From Candidatus Roseilinea sp. NK_OTU-006 (GTDB lineage: Bacteria; Chloroflexota; Anaerolineae; J036; Brachytrichaceae): 64,000 nucleotides of DNA. Numbering within the stretch: the first letter of the stretch is position 1; every line of letters starts with the position of its first letter. Shown piece after piece: positions 51,850 to 61,489 of this stretch. The position numbers and the translations under genes were made by a program. A model generated the notes under the pieces. The model was not told the origin of the DNA. It saw nothing but the letters and a program-made list of their open reading frames with translations, and ran no database searches. The stretch lies in the NCBI RefSeq assembly GCF_012931985.1, contig NZ_JAAFGM010000005.1, positions 1-64,000 of the forward strand, in the 5' to 3' direction.

Positions 51850-53214
51850 TCAATGATGGGCGATGACGCCCTCCGGTCCGGCGATCACGCCTTCGCGGAT
51901 CAACTCGTCGGCGTAACCGTTCATTGTGCCGCCTTGATGGTTGGCGATGAATGCTTCGTATTCTGCCCGGAAGTGCTTGAGTGTGCTTTGCATGGGCGAC
52001 GTGGCGAATTCGCCCAGCAGGCAGAAGCACTTGCCGGCCATCTGCCCAGCCACCTCGCCGATCATGTCCACGTCCGCCAACGTGCCATGCCCGGAGAGGA
52101 TTTTGTCATAGAGCTTGAGCGCCCAGTAGGTGCCTTCGCGACAGGGCGTGCATTTGCCGCAGCTCTCGTGCTTGAAGAAGCGCACCATTTTGCGCGCCGC
52201 CCAGACGATGTCCACCGTGTCGTCGAGGATGACGAATGAAGCCGAGCCCAGGATCGAGCCGGCCGCTTGTATGCTCTCGTAGTCCAGCTTGGTGTCGAGC
52301 AGGGGGGCCGGCAGGATCGGCGCGGATGAGCCGGCGGGCAGCACCCCCTTCACCGGCCGGCCGTCAATCGTTCCACCGGCCATCTCGATCAACTCGCGGA
52401 TGGTGTATTTGCCCAGCGGCAACTCGTAGTTGCCCGGCTTGTTCACGCGCCCGCTCACACAAAAGACCTTCGTGCCGGGGCTCTTTTCCGTGCCGTACTG
52501 GCGATACCACTGCGCCCCGTGCATCACGATGGGCGGCACATTGGCCAGCGTCTCGACGTTGTTGATGACCGTTGGCTTGGCGTATAAGCCTTGCACCGCC
52601 GGGAACGGGGGGCGCAGGCGCGGCTGGCCGAGTTGGCCTTCCAGCGACGACAGCAGGGCCGTCTCTTCGCCGCAGATATATGCGCCGGCGCCGAGATGGA
52701 TATGAACGTCCAAGTCGAAACCGCTGCCGAGCACGTTCTTGCCGAGCATGCCGTGGGCGTAGGCCTCGTCTATGGCGCGTTGCAGTGTCTGGGCCGGCTC
52801 GTAGAACTCGCCGCGCAGGTAAATGTAGCTCGTATTGGCCTGCACCGCATACGCGCAAAGCGCCACGCCCTCGATGAGCTGGTGCGGGTTGCCGTCAATG
52901 ATCTGGTGATCCTTAAAGGTGCCCGCCTCGCTCTCGTCGCCGTTGACCACGACATATTTGGGAAAGATATCCTTGGGGATAAAGCTCCACTTCATGCCGG
53001 CGGGGAAGCCGGCGCCGCCGCGACCGCGCAGGCCGCTGTCCTTGACGACGTTGATCACTTCGTCAGGCGTCATCGTCGTCAGCGCCTTCTTCCAGGCGGC
53101 GTAACCGCCGTTAGCGACATACACGTCGTACTCACGAATATCCGGCACGTCAACATCGCGCAGCAGCACGTGCCGGTCCATCGTCTTATACTTCGTTCCG
53201 TAAAATCGAGACAT
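51850..53214 (-). CDS. nuoF: NADH-quinone oxidoreductase subunit F
   Basis: The NADH- and FMN-binding subunit, 454 residues. GRGGAGFPAGMKW binds FMN, ICGEETALLSSLEG the flavin and NADH site, and SCGKCTPCREGT plus a further Cys the [4Fe-4S] cluster N3. The start at 53214 has a good AAGGAG Shine-Dalgarno. Confidence 0.97.
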   Translation of the reverse strand: MSRFYGTKYKTMDRHVLLRDVDVPDIREYDVYVANGGYAAWKKALTTMTPDEVINVVKDSGLRGRGGAGFPAGMKWSFIPKDIFPKYVVVNGDESEAGTFKDHQIIDGNPHQLIEGVALCAYAVQANTSYIYLRGEFYEPAQTLQRAIDEAYAHGMLGKNVLGSGFDLDVHIHLGAGAYICGEETALLSSLEGQLGQPRLRPPFPAVQGLYAKPTVINNVETLANVPPIVMHGAQWYRQYGTEKSPGTKVFCVSGRVNKPGNYELPLGKYTIRELIEMAGGTIDGRPVKGVLPAGSSAPILPAPLLDTKLDYESIQAAGSILGSASFVILDDTVDIVWAARKMVRFFKHESCGKCTPCREGTYWALKLYDKILSGHGTLADVDMIGEVAGQMAGKCFCLLGEFATSPMQSTLKHFRAEYEAFIANHQGGTMNGYADELIREGVIAGPEGVIAHH

Positions 53215-53315
53215 ACTCCTTCGCTCCACGCATCACGTTAAACCAACATGACATCGAGCCGACACGGCCAAACCGACGTGGGTCGCCGCAGGCGCTTGAA
53301 AAGTCGGTCCCACGT

Positions 53316-53792
53316 CTAGCTCCGTGAAAGTTCGTCGAGCATCCGGTCGAACGATGCCTCGGTGAGATCGTAGCGATACTCGCGGTTCACCTGCGCCACC
53401 GGCGCGCGGTCGCACGCGGCGATGCACATCACGGTGTTCAAGGTGAACTTACCGTCGGGGGTGGTCTGCCCGGCGCGGATGCCCAGCTTCTTCTCGCAGT
53501 AAGTCACGAACTGACCTGCGCCGCGCAACGCGCAGGGCAGGTCGTCGCACACGTCAATCACGTACTTGCCGACCGGCTGCTCGTAGAACATGGTGTAGAA
53601 GCCGACGATGCTCTTCACCTCGGTCGGGTCACAGCCGATGATCTCGGCCACTTCGCGGATGGCCTCATCGCTGCAGTAGCCGTATTCCTCCTGTGCGATG
53701 TACAGCAGCGGCATGACGGCGCTGCGCTTGCGCTCGGGCGGGTACTTGGCCAGCACTTTCTCAATGTCGGCGGCTCGCTTTTCTTTTAGCAT
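53316..53792 (-). CDS. nuoE: NADH-quinone oxidoreductase subunit E
   Basis: A 158-residue thioredoxin-like [2Fe-2S] subunit (cluster N1a). The four cysteines are in CDDLPC and CIAAC. An N-terminal helical bundle (VMPLLYIAQEEYGYCSDEAI) precedes them. The ATG at 53792 is preferred over the TTG two codons earlier. A 101-base gap separates it from nuoF. Confidence 0.95.
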   Translation of the reverse strand: MLKEKRAADIEKVLAKYPPERKRSAVMPLLYIAQEEYGYCSDEAIREVAEIIGCDPTEVKSIVGFYTMFYEQPVGKYVIDVCDDLPCALRGAGQFVTYCEKKLGIRAGQTTPDGKFTLNTVMCIAACDRAPVAQVNREYRYDLTEASFDRMLDELSRS

Positions 53793-53798
53793 AGTCAA

Positions 53799-53858
53799 TC
53801 GGTAAGCGATGAGCTGTGGGCTGTGAGTAGAACACTCAAAGCTCGCAGCTACCGATCC
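53799..53858. repeat. imperfect inverted-repeat element in nuoE-nuoD gap
   Basis: CGGTAAGCGATGAGCTGTGGGCTGTGAG on the left and CTCAAAGCTCGCAGCTACCG on the right pair imperfectly around AGTAGAACA. The right arm covers the last codons of nuoD. It has the same wordy hairpin design as the elements at 6887-6966, 26092-26167 and 44033-44096, with a different sequence. Confidence 0.5.
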
Positions 53859-55138
53859 ACATCTCCCAGCACAATGTCAATTGAACCGATGATGGCGACG
53901 ATGTCGGCCAGCAGGGCGCCTTTGCTGATCTCCCCCAGCGGCTGCAGGTTGTGAAACGACGGCGCGCGGAAGTGCACGCGGCGCGGCTTGGGCGAGCCGT
54001 CGCCGCTGAGCAACACACCATACTCGCCCTTGCCGCTCTCGACGGCGAAATACACCTCGCCCTCCGGTGCTCGAAAGCCTTCGGTCCACAACTTGAAGTG
54101 ATGAATCAGCGATTCCATCGAGTAGGCGATCTCGTGCTTGGGCGGCGGGGCTACCTTGCGATCGTCGGTCATCACCGGTCCAGGCGGCAGGCGATCCATC
54201 GCTTGCTTGATGATCTTGAGCGACTGATTGAACTCTTCCATCCGGCACTTGTAGCGGTCGTAGACGTCCCCGTGGCTGCCCAACGGCACGCTGAACTCGA
54301 AGTGGTCGTAGCTCGAATACGGCTGCGCCTTGCGGACGTCGTAATTCACGCCGCTGCCGCGCAGGCATGGGCCGGTCATACCCCAGGCGATGGCGTCTTG
54401 GGCGCTGATCTTGCCGATGCCGACGGTGCGCTCCTTCCATAGCGGGTTCTCCTTCAACAATTTCTCGTATTCCAGGATTCGCCCGGGAAAGACGTCGAGC
54501 ACGCGCTGCACCAACTGCGGGAAGTGCGCCGGCACGTCGCGCCACAGGCCGCCAGGGCGGATGTAGCTGCTCATCATGCGCGCGCCGCTGACGGCTTCGT
54601 AGATGTCGAGGATCATCTCCCGTTCGCGCATGCAATAGAGGAACACGCTCATCGCGCCGATGTCCAGCGCATGCGTGCCCAGCCAGACCAAATGGCTGTT
54701 CATGCGCGTCAGCTCCATCAGGATCACACGCAGATACTGCGCGCGGATCGGAACGTCAATGCCCACCAGTTTTTCCACGGCGCCGCAGAAGGCCAGGTTG
54801 TTGCTCATCGGGGCCAGGTAGTCGGTGCGGTCGGTGAGCGGAATGACCTTGAGATAGGTCTTGCCTTCGGCAGTCTTTTCGATGCCGGTGTGTAGATAAC
54901 CGATGTCGGGGATGCAACTGACGATGGTCTCGCCGTCCAGCTCGAGCAGCAGCCGGAGCACGCCATGGGTGCTGGGGTGCTGGGGGCCCATGTTGAGCAG
55001 CATGGTTTCGCCGGTCAGCGCGCGCGGGCTAACCAGCTTCTTCAACTGCTCCAGGGTGATGTCGAGTTGGACATCCTCCACGCGCACCGCGTTCTGTGGG
55101 GCATCCTCGACTCGAATTGGGGATTCCACGATTGTCAT
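53849..55138 (-). CDS. nuoD: NADH-quinone oxidoreductase subunit D
   Basis: The 49-kDa-type subunit, 429 residues, lining the quinone site. Conserved NMGPQHPSTHGVLRLLLELD at the N-terminus contains the quinone-near His; GYLHTGIEKT, MELTRMNSHLVWLGTHALDIG and SGARMMSSYIRPGG follow. It lies 58 bases after nuoC. Confidence 0.97.
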   Translation of the reverse strand: MTIVESPIRVEDAPQNAVRVEDVQLDITLEQLKKLVSPRALTGETMLLNMGPQHPSTHGVLRLLLELDGETIVSCIPDIGYLHTGIEKTAEGKTYLKVIPLTDRTDYLAPMSNNLAFCGAVEKLVGIDVPIRAQYLRVILMELTRMNSHLVWLGTHALDIGAMSVFLYCMREREMILDIYEAVSGARMMSSYIRPGGLWRDVPAHFPQLVQRVLDVFPGRILEYEKLLKENPLWKERTVGIGKISAQDAIAWGMTGPCLRGSGVNYDVRKAQPYSSYDHFEFSVPLGSHGDVYDRYKCRMEEFNQSLKIIKQAMDRLPPGPVMTDDRKVAPPPKHEIAYSMESLIHHFKLWTEGFRAPEGEVYFAVESGKGEYGVLLSGDGSPKPRRVHFRAPSFHNLQPLGEISKGALLADIVAIIGSIDIVLGDVDR

Positions 55139-55196
55139 TTTGGATCAGGGAACGGAACTCAGGGCGCGGCAGTTGCGCTGGGCCCCACCCGACGCT

Positions 55197-55706
55197 TTAC
55201 TCCGTCGCGTAGGGTTTGGCGGCGTCAATGCGCGCGCGGTTGAACGAGAAAGCGTTTTCTTCCACAGTCACCGGCACCTCTTTGCGCAGCGGGTGGCCGG
55301 GGTAATCGGGCGGCAACAGGATGCGGCGCAGGTCGGGGTGGCCTTCAAAGTGAATCCCGAACAAGTCGTAGATCTCGCGCTCCAGCCAATTGGCGTTGCG
55401 GTACACCGGCACGGCGGACGGGAGGCTGGCGTCGTATTCGCTCAGCATCACCTTGACGCGCACGCGAAGATTGCGCGGGATCGAATACAACTGATACAGG
55501 ATGCCGAAGCGCGGCTCGCGTGGGTAGTAATCCACGCACGTCTCGTCGGTCAGCATGTCGAACTGCTGCACGTCGCGCAGGTGGGTCAGCACGTCGAGGA
55601 TGCGTTCGCGGGATGTGTGCAGCGTCACCTCGTCGCGGAAGAGGGTAACCTGGCTGATGGCATCGCCCAGCGCGGACTTGAGCAGTTCACTGAGAGGGTG
55701 ATTCAT
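55197..55706 (-). CDS. nuoC: NADH-quinone oxidoreductase subunit C
   Basis: The 30-kDa-type subunit, 169 residues. The family signature WLEREIYDLFGIHFEGHPDLRRIL is complete and is followed by LLPPDYPGHPLRKEVP. The ATG at 55706 gives the usual length; the earlier part of the frame overlaps nuoB. Confidence 0.95.
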   Translation of the reverse strand: MNHPLSELLKSALGDAISQVTLFRDEVTLHTSRERILDVLTHLRDVQQFDMLTDETCVDYYPREPRFGILYQLYSIPRNLRVRVKVMLSEYDASLPSAVPVYRNANWLEREIYDLFGIHFEGHPDLRRILLPPDYPGHPLRKEVPVTVEENAFSFNRARIDAAKPYATE

Positions 55707-55759
55707 CGTTGCGTATTCTGTATTGCGCCGCGCGTTCCAGCTCGGCGCACGATAGCAGC

Positions 55760-56242
55760 TTACTGCCACTTCCTCAGCGGTTCGTGCCGAATTTTCTCTT
55801 GCAGCTTCATGATGCCGTCAATGAGCGTCTCCGGGCGCGGGGGGCAGCCGGCCACGTATACGTCCACCGGCACGATCTCGTCCACGCCCTGCACGATGGC
55901 ATAGTTGTTGAATACGCCGCCGCACGAGGCGCAATCGCCCATGGCGATCACCCACTTGGGGTCGGGCATTTGGTCGTAGAGATTGCGCAGCACCGGCGCC
56001 ATCTTTCGACTCACTCGTCCGGCCACGATCATCAGGTCGCTTTGGCGCGGGCTGGCTCGCATCAGCTCCATGCCGAATCGTGACAAGTCGTAGCGCGACG
56101 CCTGTGTGCTCATCATCTCGATCGCACAGCACGCCAGCCCGAACAGCATCGGCCAGATCGCGTTCGACCGCGCCCAGTTCACCGCCTTCTCCAGCGAAGT
56201 GGTGACAATGCCCATATCGCCCAGTTTCTGTTCCAGTCCCAT
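55760..56242 (-). CDS. nuoB: NADH-quinone oxidoreductase subunit B
   Basis: A 160-residue subunit carrying the terminal cluster N2. Its ligands are in [17 protein letters not shown] and AGCPPRPE. The quinone-binding region [21 protein letters not shown] is also conserved. The ATG at 56242 is chosen over a TTG two codons earlier and has a GGAG-type Shine-Dalgarno. Confidence 0.97.
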   Translation of the reverse strand: MGLEQKLGDMGIVTTSLEKAVNWARSNAIWPMLFGLACCAIEMMSTQASRYDLSRFGMELMRASPRQSDLMIVAGRVSRKMAPVLRNLYDQMPDPKWVIAMGDCASCGGVFNNYAIVQGVDEIVPVDVYVAGCPPRPETLIDGIMKLQEKIRHEPLRKWQ

Positions 56243-56293
56243 TCCCAAACTCCTTGTCCCGCCGAGGATCGCGCATGCGCGATCCTCAATGCC

Positions 56294-56665
56294 TCATTTG
56301 TCCATGGTTTCCCATTCCAACGCGCCCTTCTTCCAAACCCAAAAGTAACCCACCAACAAGATGCCGACGAAGATCAGCATCTCAATCAGCCCGAACCAAC
56401 CCAATTGCCGGAATGCCACCGCCCAAGGATAGAAGAAGATCACCTCGATATCGAACAGGATAAAGAGCACAGCGATCAGGTAGAAACGCACCGGGAAGCG
56501 TCGTTGGCCTTGGCCGATGGCGCGCATGCCGCTCTCGTAAGGCTGAATCTTCGTGAGGTTGTTCGCCCGGCGGCGCGGCCCGAACAGGATCGAGATGAAG
56601 ACGACGAGGACCGCCAGCGCCGTGGAAAGGAATAACAGGATGAAGACCGGGAGAAAATCGTTCAT
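56294..56665 (-). CDS. nuoA: NADH-quinone oxidoreductase subunit A
   Basis: A 123-residue three-helix membrane subunit. The loop with QPYESGMRAIGQGQRRFPVRFYLIAVLF and the following DIEVIFFYPWA segment is diagnostic. First gene of the complex I operon; no strong promoter is seen in the 118 bases upstream. Confidence 0.95.
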   Translation of the reverse strand: MNDFLPVFILLFLSTALAVLVVFISILFGPRRRANNLTKIQPYESGMRAIGQGQRRFPVRFYLIAVLFILFDIEVIFFYPWAVAFRQLGWFGLIEMLIFVGILLVGYFWVWKKGALEWETMDK

Positions 56666-56783
56666 GGCTCATTGAGCTCGACGAGACACGGCATACGGCC
56701 TGCCCGTTCGATTTCGCTTGAGAAGTTTATCACAAATAGTCGCGTCTCAGTCGCATGTCCTGCGCTTTCAGACGGCTTCGGCG

Positions 56784-59700
56784 TCATGCCAAATGCCGGG
56801 CGATGACCTCGACCGGATGGAGCGCGGCGCGGCCGGTGAAATGCGCGATCTGCTCTCGGCATGAAGTGCCGGGCGCGACGATCAGCGTCTCGGCGCCGGC
56901 CGCTCGCACAGCCGGCAACAGCGCCAGCTCGCCGATCCGCTGTGACAGCGCGTAGTGCTCCGCCTCGTAGCCGAACGCGCCGGCCATCCCGCAACATGTC
57001 GAATCTACCTCGCGTACGTCATAGCCGGCGGCTGTTAAAAGTGTGCGCGTTGCGCGGGTGCCCCACAGCGCCTTTTGATGGCAATGGCCGTGTAGCAATA
57101 GCCCTGGCCTGGCATCGTTTCGCGGCTCAGGGAAGGATACGCCCTGCGCGACGAGGAACTCCTCGACGCTCTGCGTCATTTGCGCCACGATCTCGGCATC
57201 CTCGCCCGGGAGTAGATCGGGGTAGTCGTCGCGCAGCGCGCTGATGCAGCTTGGCTCGATGCCGAGGATGGGCACGCCTTGCCGGGCCAGCGGCGCGAGT
57301 TGCGCCAGGTTGAAGCGCGCCCAGGACAACACAGCTTGCGGTTGGCCCTGAGAGAGGAGCGGCCGGCCACAGCACCGCCAGGGCGGCACGATCACCGCGC
57401 GGCCCGCCGCCTCGAGCACGTGCACCGCAGCGATGGCGACTTGGGGATGGTGGTATCGCGAGAAGGTGTCCACAAACAGCACTACCCGCGGCCTGGCCGA
57501 ATTCGGTGGGCGCGCATCAGCCACGCGCGCCCACCAACGGTCGAACGTTTGGCGTTGGAACGCCGGCAGCGCGCGCTCCGGCGCGATGCGCAGCAGGCGC
57601 TTGCTCAGCGCGTGGTTCACCAGCCAGTTGGAAACCGGCGCGAACGCCGATGCGAGGGGCGCGAATGACGCGATCCTTCCCAGCAGCCAGGCGCGCAGCG
57701 GCAGGCCGCGGGTTTCGTAAAAGTGCGCCAGGAACTCGCTCTTCAGCTTACTCATGTCCACGCCGGCGGCGCACTCGGTGGCGCAGGCCTTACAGCTCAG
57801 GCACAGGTCGAGGGCCGCCTTCACCTCATCCAGTGAGGGCTTGCGGAAGGGTGGATGGGACGCGAGCGGTGAAGCGCCGTCGGTCGCGCTGGCCGCCGGC
57901 TTTGCGGAGAGGAATTCGCGCAGCAGATTGGCTCGCCCGCGGGTGCTATGCATCTCCTCGCGCGTGGCGCGATATGACGGGCACATCACGCCCCCTTCTT
58001 GCTTGCGGCATATGCCGTTGCCGTTGCACTGCTCCACCAGCTCCACAAAGCCGCCGTCCCGGCGAAAGGCGAAGGTGGTCGGCAGGGAGCGGGCGGCGTA
58101 ATCTGGGCCATAGCGCAGATGCGATTCCATCTCGGCTGCGCGCACCTTCTTGCCGGGGTTGAGCAGCCCGCGTGGGTCGAAGGCATCTTTGAGCGCGCAG
58201 AACGCCTGATATACATCGGGGCCGAAGAGCGCTTCGTTCTGATGCGAGCGCTCGTAGCCGTCGCCGTGTTCGCCGCTCATCGCCCCGCCCAACTCGCGGC
58301 AGAGCGCCAGCGCGTCGCGGGCAATGCGCTTAAGCTGCGCTACACCGTGCGACGTGCGCAGATTGACCAGCGGCCGGACGTGTAGGACGCCGGCGCTGGC
58401 GTGGGCATAGAACGCGCCTTCGGTGTCATGCGCGGCGAAGATCGCGCTGAGCCGCTCGACGTACTCGGCCAGCCGTTCCACCGGCACGGCGACGTCCTCC
58501 ACAACGCTGACCGGCTTGGCCTGGCTGCGGATGCTCGTCAGCACGTTCAGGCCGATCTTGCGCACATACCACACGTCGGCCTGCGCTGCCGGGTCGAACA
58601 GCGGGCGCAATGCGCAGGGCAGATGCTCGCGCGCGACCAGTTGCCGGAGGCGCTCGACGCCGGCGCGCACATCGGCCTCGCTCTCGCCGTCGAATTCGAC
58701 GACTAGCAGCCCCTCCGGCGTGGCCTGGCCGTCCAGCCAACCGACTCGCCCGCGACACTCCGGCAGCTCGCGCGCAATGCGGATGAACATGCCGCCGATC
58801 AGCTCGATGGCCGCAGGATTAGTCGTGAGCAGCGCCGGCACCGCACGCATTGCTTCAACCAGGCCATCGAATGCCGTGATGACCAGCGCCGTGTGTTTGG
58901 GCTTGGGGAACAGGTGCAGCGTGGCTTCGACCACGACGCCTAAGGTGCCCTCTGCCCCGGCAAACAACGGCGCCAAGTTCAGTTGGCTAACCTGGCGCAG
59001 ATGGTTCTCCAAGTTCTCGCCTTGTCGCCTGGTGTTCGCTTCGGTCAAGCAGGCGGTCGGCCGGGCCGGATCGTAGGTCAGCATCTCGGCCACGTAGTCC
59101 AGGTTGTAGCCGCTGGCGCGTCGCCATACCTTGGGAAAGTCGCGGCGGATTGCTTCTTCCCAGCGACGGACGATCCCCTGTACTCTCTCAACCAAGTGAC
59201 GAGGAAACAAGGTGGCCGGGTGATTCCCCCCGTCCCTTTGTCCTCCCATTCCCTTGTTGTGCTCGTTTGGGCCGAACTCCGCCGGCGTCCCATCGGCCAA
59301 CACCACGCCGAGCGCGGTGACGTTGTCGGCGGTCATGCCGTAGCGGATGGAATGCGCGCCGGTCGCGTTGGCGCCGATGACGCCGCCGACAGCGGCGCGT
59401 TCGGCGCTGGCCGGATCGGGGCCGAACTGCAGCCCGTGTTGTGCCAGGCGTTTGTTCAACTGTCCCAGCACCATGCCCGGCTGCACGCGGACGGCGCGCC
59501 CGCTGACGTCCAGGTCGAGCAGCGCGTCCATGTACTTGGTGAAGTCAATGACAACGCCTGGGCCGATGGATGAGCCGCACAAACTGCTGCCGCCGCCGCG
59601 CGGGGTAATCGGTATGCCGTATTCTGCGCACAGCGCCACCGTGGCGGTAACGTCATCCGGGGTTTTCGGCAGCACCACACCCAGCGGCATCATTTGGTAG

Positions 59701-59813
59701 TTGCTGGCGTCGGTGCTGTAGATGAGGCGAGTCGGCGTGTCGAAGCGGACTTCGCCGGCCACATGGCGCGCAAGCGCCCGCGCCAGCGGGTGGTCATCAG
59801 GGATAGAACGCAC
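56784..59813 (-). CDS. FAD/Fe-S D-2-hydroxyacid dehydrogenase (YdiJ-like)
   Basis: A 1009-residue fused enzyme. The N-terminal half is an FAD-linked oxidase (PITPRGGGSSLCGSSIGPG, AERAAVGGVIGANATGAHSI) with its C-terminal FAD domain. Then come two [4Fe-4S] motifs (CNGNGICRKQ and CLSCKACATECAAGVDMSKL) and two cysteine-rich CCG modules (RCCGRPLLSQGQ, TCCGMAGAFGYE). E. coli YdiJ is almost the same length. It probably oxidises D-lactate, D-2-hydroxyglutarate or glycolate and passes electrons to quinone. An in-frame insert of about 24 residues (around NKGMGGQRDGGNHPATLF) is a repeat-like element (59186-59262). Confidence 0.9.
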   Translation of the reverse strand: MRSIPDDHPLARALARHVAGEVRFDTPTRLIYSTDASNYQMMPLGVVLPKTPDDVTATVALCAEYGIPITPRGGGSSLCGSSIGPGVVIDFTKYMDALLDLDVSGRAVRVQPGMVLGQLNKRLAQHGLQFGPDPASAERAAVGGVIGANATGAHSIRYGMTADNVTALGVVLADGTPAEFGPNEHNKGMGGQRDGGNHPATLFPRHLVERVQGIVRRWEEAIRRDFPKVWRRASGYNLDYVAEMLTYDPARPTACLTEANTRRQGENLENHLRQVSQLNLAPLFAGAEGTLGVVVEATLHLFPKPKHTALVITAFDGLVEAMRAVPALLTTNPAAIELIGGMFIRIARELPECRGRVGWLDGQATPEGLLVVEFDGESEADVRAGVERLRQLVAREHLPCALRPLFDPAAQADVWYVRKIGLNVLTSIRSQAKPVSVVEDVAVPVERLAEYVERLSAIFAAHDTEGAFYAHASAGVLHVRPLVNLRTSHGVAQLKRIARDALALCRELGGAMSGEHGDGYERSHQNEALFGPDVYQAFCALKDAFDPRGLLNPGKKVRAAEMESHLRYGPDYAARSLPTTFAFRRDGGFVELVEQCNGNGICRKQEGGVMCPSYRATREEMHSTRGRANLLREFLSAKPAASATDGASPLASHPPFRKPSLDEVKAALDLCLSCKACATECAAGVDMSKLKSEFLAHFYETRGLPLRAWLLGRIASFAPLASAFAPVSNWLVNHALSKRLLRIAPERALPAFQRQTFDRWWARVADARPPNSARPRVVLFVDTFSRYHHPQVAIAAVHVLEAAGRAVIVPPWRCCGRPLLSQGQPQAVLSWARFNLAQLAPLARQGVPILGIEPSCISALRDDYPDLLPGEDAEIVAQMTQSVEEFLVAQGVSFPEPRNDARPGLLLHGHCHQKALWGTRATRTLLTAAGYDVREVDSTCCGMAGAFGYEAEHYALSQRIGELALLPAVRAAGAETLIVAPGTSCREQIAHFTGRAALHPVEVIARHLA
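59186..59262. repeat. repeat-like imperfect hairpin inserted in the FAD/Fe-S gene
   Basis: CAAGTGACGAGGAAACAAGGTGG on the left and CCCTTTGTCCTCCCATTCCCTTGTTG on the right pair imperfectly around CCGGGTGATTCCCCC. The block lies in-frame within the coding sequence and reads as a low-complexity loop (GMGGQRDGGNHPATLFPRH) that YdiJ relatives normally lack. It matches the design of the intergenic hairpin elements. Confidence 0.45.
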
Positions 59814-59833
59814 GCGCCAATTTTATGCGCGGG

Positions 59834-61450
59834 TCATGCCGGCGCTTGCGCGGGTTGCTCCTCGGCGATGGTGCGGCGCGCCTGTTCCTCTTCGCGTCGC
59901 CCGGATTCGGCGATCGCGCGCGCCATGTTCACAGTCAATAAAATGGCGAGGCCGACCACGAAGAAGATCACCACGGACAGAATCGCCGGGCGCAAGTTGC
60001 CGACGACCTGATTGACAAAGCCGAACAGGAAAGGCCCCATCCAAGACGTGCCGCGTTCGCTGATCTCATAGATCGAGAAGAATTCGGCTTCCTGGTTCTT
60101 CGGAATCATCTGCGCGAACAAGCTGCGGCTGAGCGCCTGGCTGCCGCCGAGCACGGTCGCGATCATCGCGCCGAGGATCCAGAACTCCAGCTCGGCGCGC
60201 GGGATGCCCAGCGCCGCAGGGCTGTAGTCGCGCATCCCGAGGAAGGCGTAGATGACCGCGCTGCTCCAAATGACCAAGCTGGTGACGAGGGCGCGCTGGC
60301 CGCCGATGCGGCCGGCCAGCGCGCCGAAGAACAGCGCGCCGAAGAACGCGACGAACTGAATCATCAAGATCAGCAGCGTGAGCCGTTCGACCGGGATGCC
60401 CAGGCCGCCGCGAATGGCCGGCGCTGCGGCGAACAACGTGGCTGCGCCGATCACCGTCTGGATGCCGTCGTTATAGATGAGATAGGCCAGCAGGAACTTG
60501 GCGGTCTGTGGCCGGCTGCGCGACTTGCGCCACAGAAAGACGCCGATCATGATGACCGGGCCGACGACCGCGATGAAGATCGCTTCAAGGGGCAGCCTGA
60601 GCGCCGAGACCAACGGGAAGAGGACAAACACGAGCAGCGGCGAGAGCAGCAAACTGGCGACCGTGCGCGGGGGCGTCTCCATCGTCTCGCCGAGCTGATC
60701 GAAGGCGACGCGCAGGATGCTCTTGCCGGCCGGAAGCCGGCGCGCGCGATGACGCGGGCGCAGCGTGAGCCACGTCCAGACCGACCAGCCCAGCCACCAA
60801 ATGCCGGCCGAGGCCAGGTTGATGCGCACGGCCAGGCCGCTGTCCAGGCCGAGACGGTCGCGCAGCAAGAAGAGGATCAGGTTGATGACGAGCAACACCC
60901 CGCCGCCCAGATAGCCCATGGCCCAGCCGAAGGACGACACGCGGTCGCGCGCTCCCTCGCTGGCGATGTCGGGCAGATAGGCGTTGTAGAAGACGATGGC
61001 GGCGCCGAAGCACAAGTTGGCGAGGATGAACAGCACGCCGCCCAGCCACCACAGGTCGCCCTGCACAAAGAACAACAGCGTCGTCGCCAGGCCGCCGATG
61101 ATCGCGAAGCGTTGCAACATCTGTTTGCGGCGGTGAGCGTAGTCGGCGATGGCGCCCAGGATGGGCAAGAAGCCGGCCTGCAGCACGACCGAGAACGCGA
61201 TGCAGTAGGGCAAGAACGAGTCTGGCGCGACCGGCAGGCCGAAGAAGCGCGCCTGGCCATCGGGGCTGGCCTTGGCTGCTGCGTCGGCCAGCGAGGCCAG
61301 ATACGGGCCCAGGAACACCGTGCCCACGGTGGTGCTGAAGGCGCTGTTCGCCCAGTCATACATCGCCCAGCCGATGATCTCACGGCGATTGTTGGTGGGT
61401 TGCTCGAGTGGAAGCTCGGCTGCGGCGTTTGCTTGGTTCTGAACGTGCAT
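59834..61450 (-). CDS. MFS transporter, UMF1/Atg22-like
   Basis: A 538-residue membrane protein of the UMF1 (vacuole-effluxer-Atg22-like) branch of the MFS. It opens in the typical way, RREIIGWAMYDWANSAFSTTV, followed by GAIADYAHRRKQML and, in the second half, LAYLIYNDGIQTVIGAA with AGRIGGQRALV. The last 30 residues are charged and cytoplasmic. The role is efflux of an unknown solute. The ATG at 61450 is used because a terminator for the upstream gene lies before it. Confidence 0.88.
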   Translation of the reverse strand: MHVQNQANAAAELPLEQPTNNRREIIGWAMYDWANSAFSTTVGTVFLGPYLASLADAAAKASPDGQARFFGLPVAPDSFLPYCIAFSVVLQAGFLPILGAIADYAHRRKQMLQRFAIIGGLATTLLFFVQGDLWWLGGVLFILANLCFGAAIVFYNAYLPDIASEGARDRVSSFGWAMGYLGGGVLLVINLILFLLRDRLGLDSGLAVRINLASAGIWWLGWSVWTWLTLRPRHRARRLPAGKSILRVAFDQLGETMETPPRTVASLLLSPLLVFVLFPLVSALRLPLEAIFIAVVGPVIMIGVFLWRKSRSRPQTAKFLLAYLIYNDGIQTVIGAATLFAAAPAIRGGLGIPVERLTLLILMIQFVAFFGALFFGALAGRIGGQRALVTSLVIWSSAVIYAFLGMRDYSPAALGIPRAELEFWILGAMIATVLGGSQALSRSLFAQMIPKNQEAEFFSIYEISERGTSWMGPFLFGFVNQVVGNLRPAILSVVIFFVVGLAILLTVNMARAIAESGRREEEQARRTIAEEQPAQAPA

Positions 61451-61489
61451 CGTGCGTGTAGTGTGCCGGCTTTCGGTGAAGGCAGGTTT

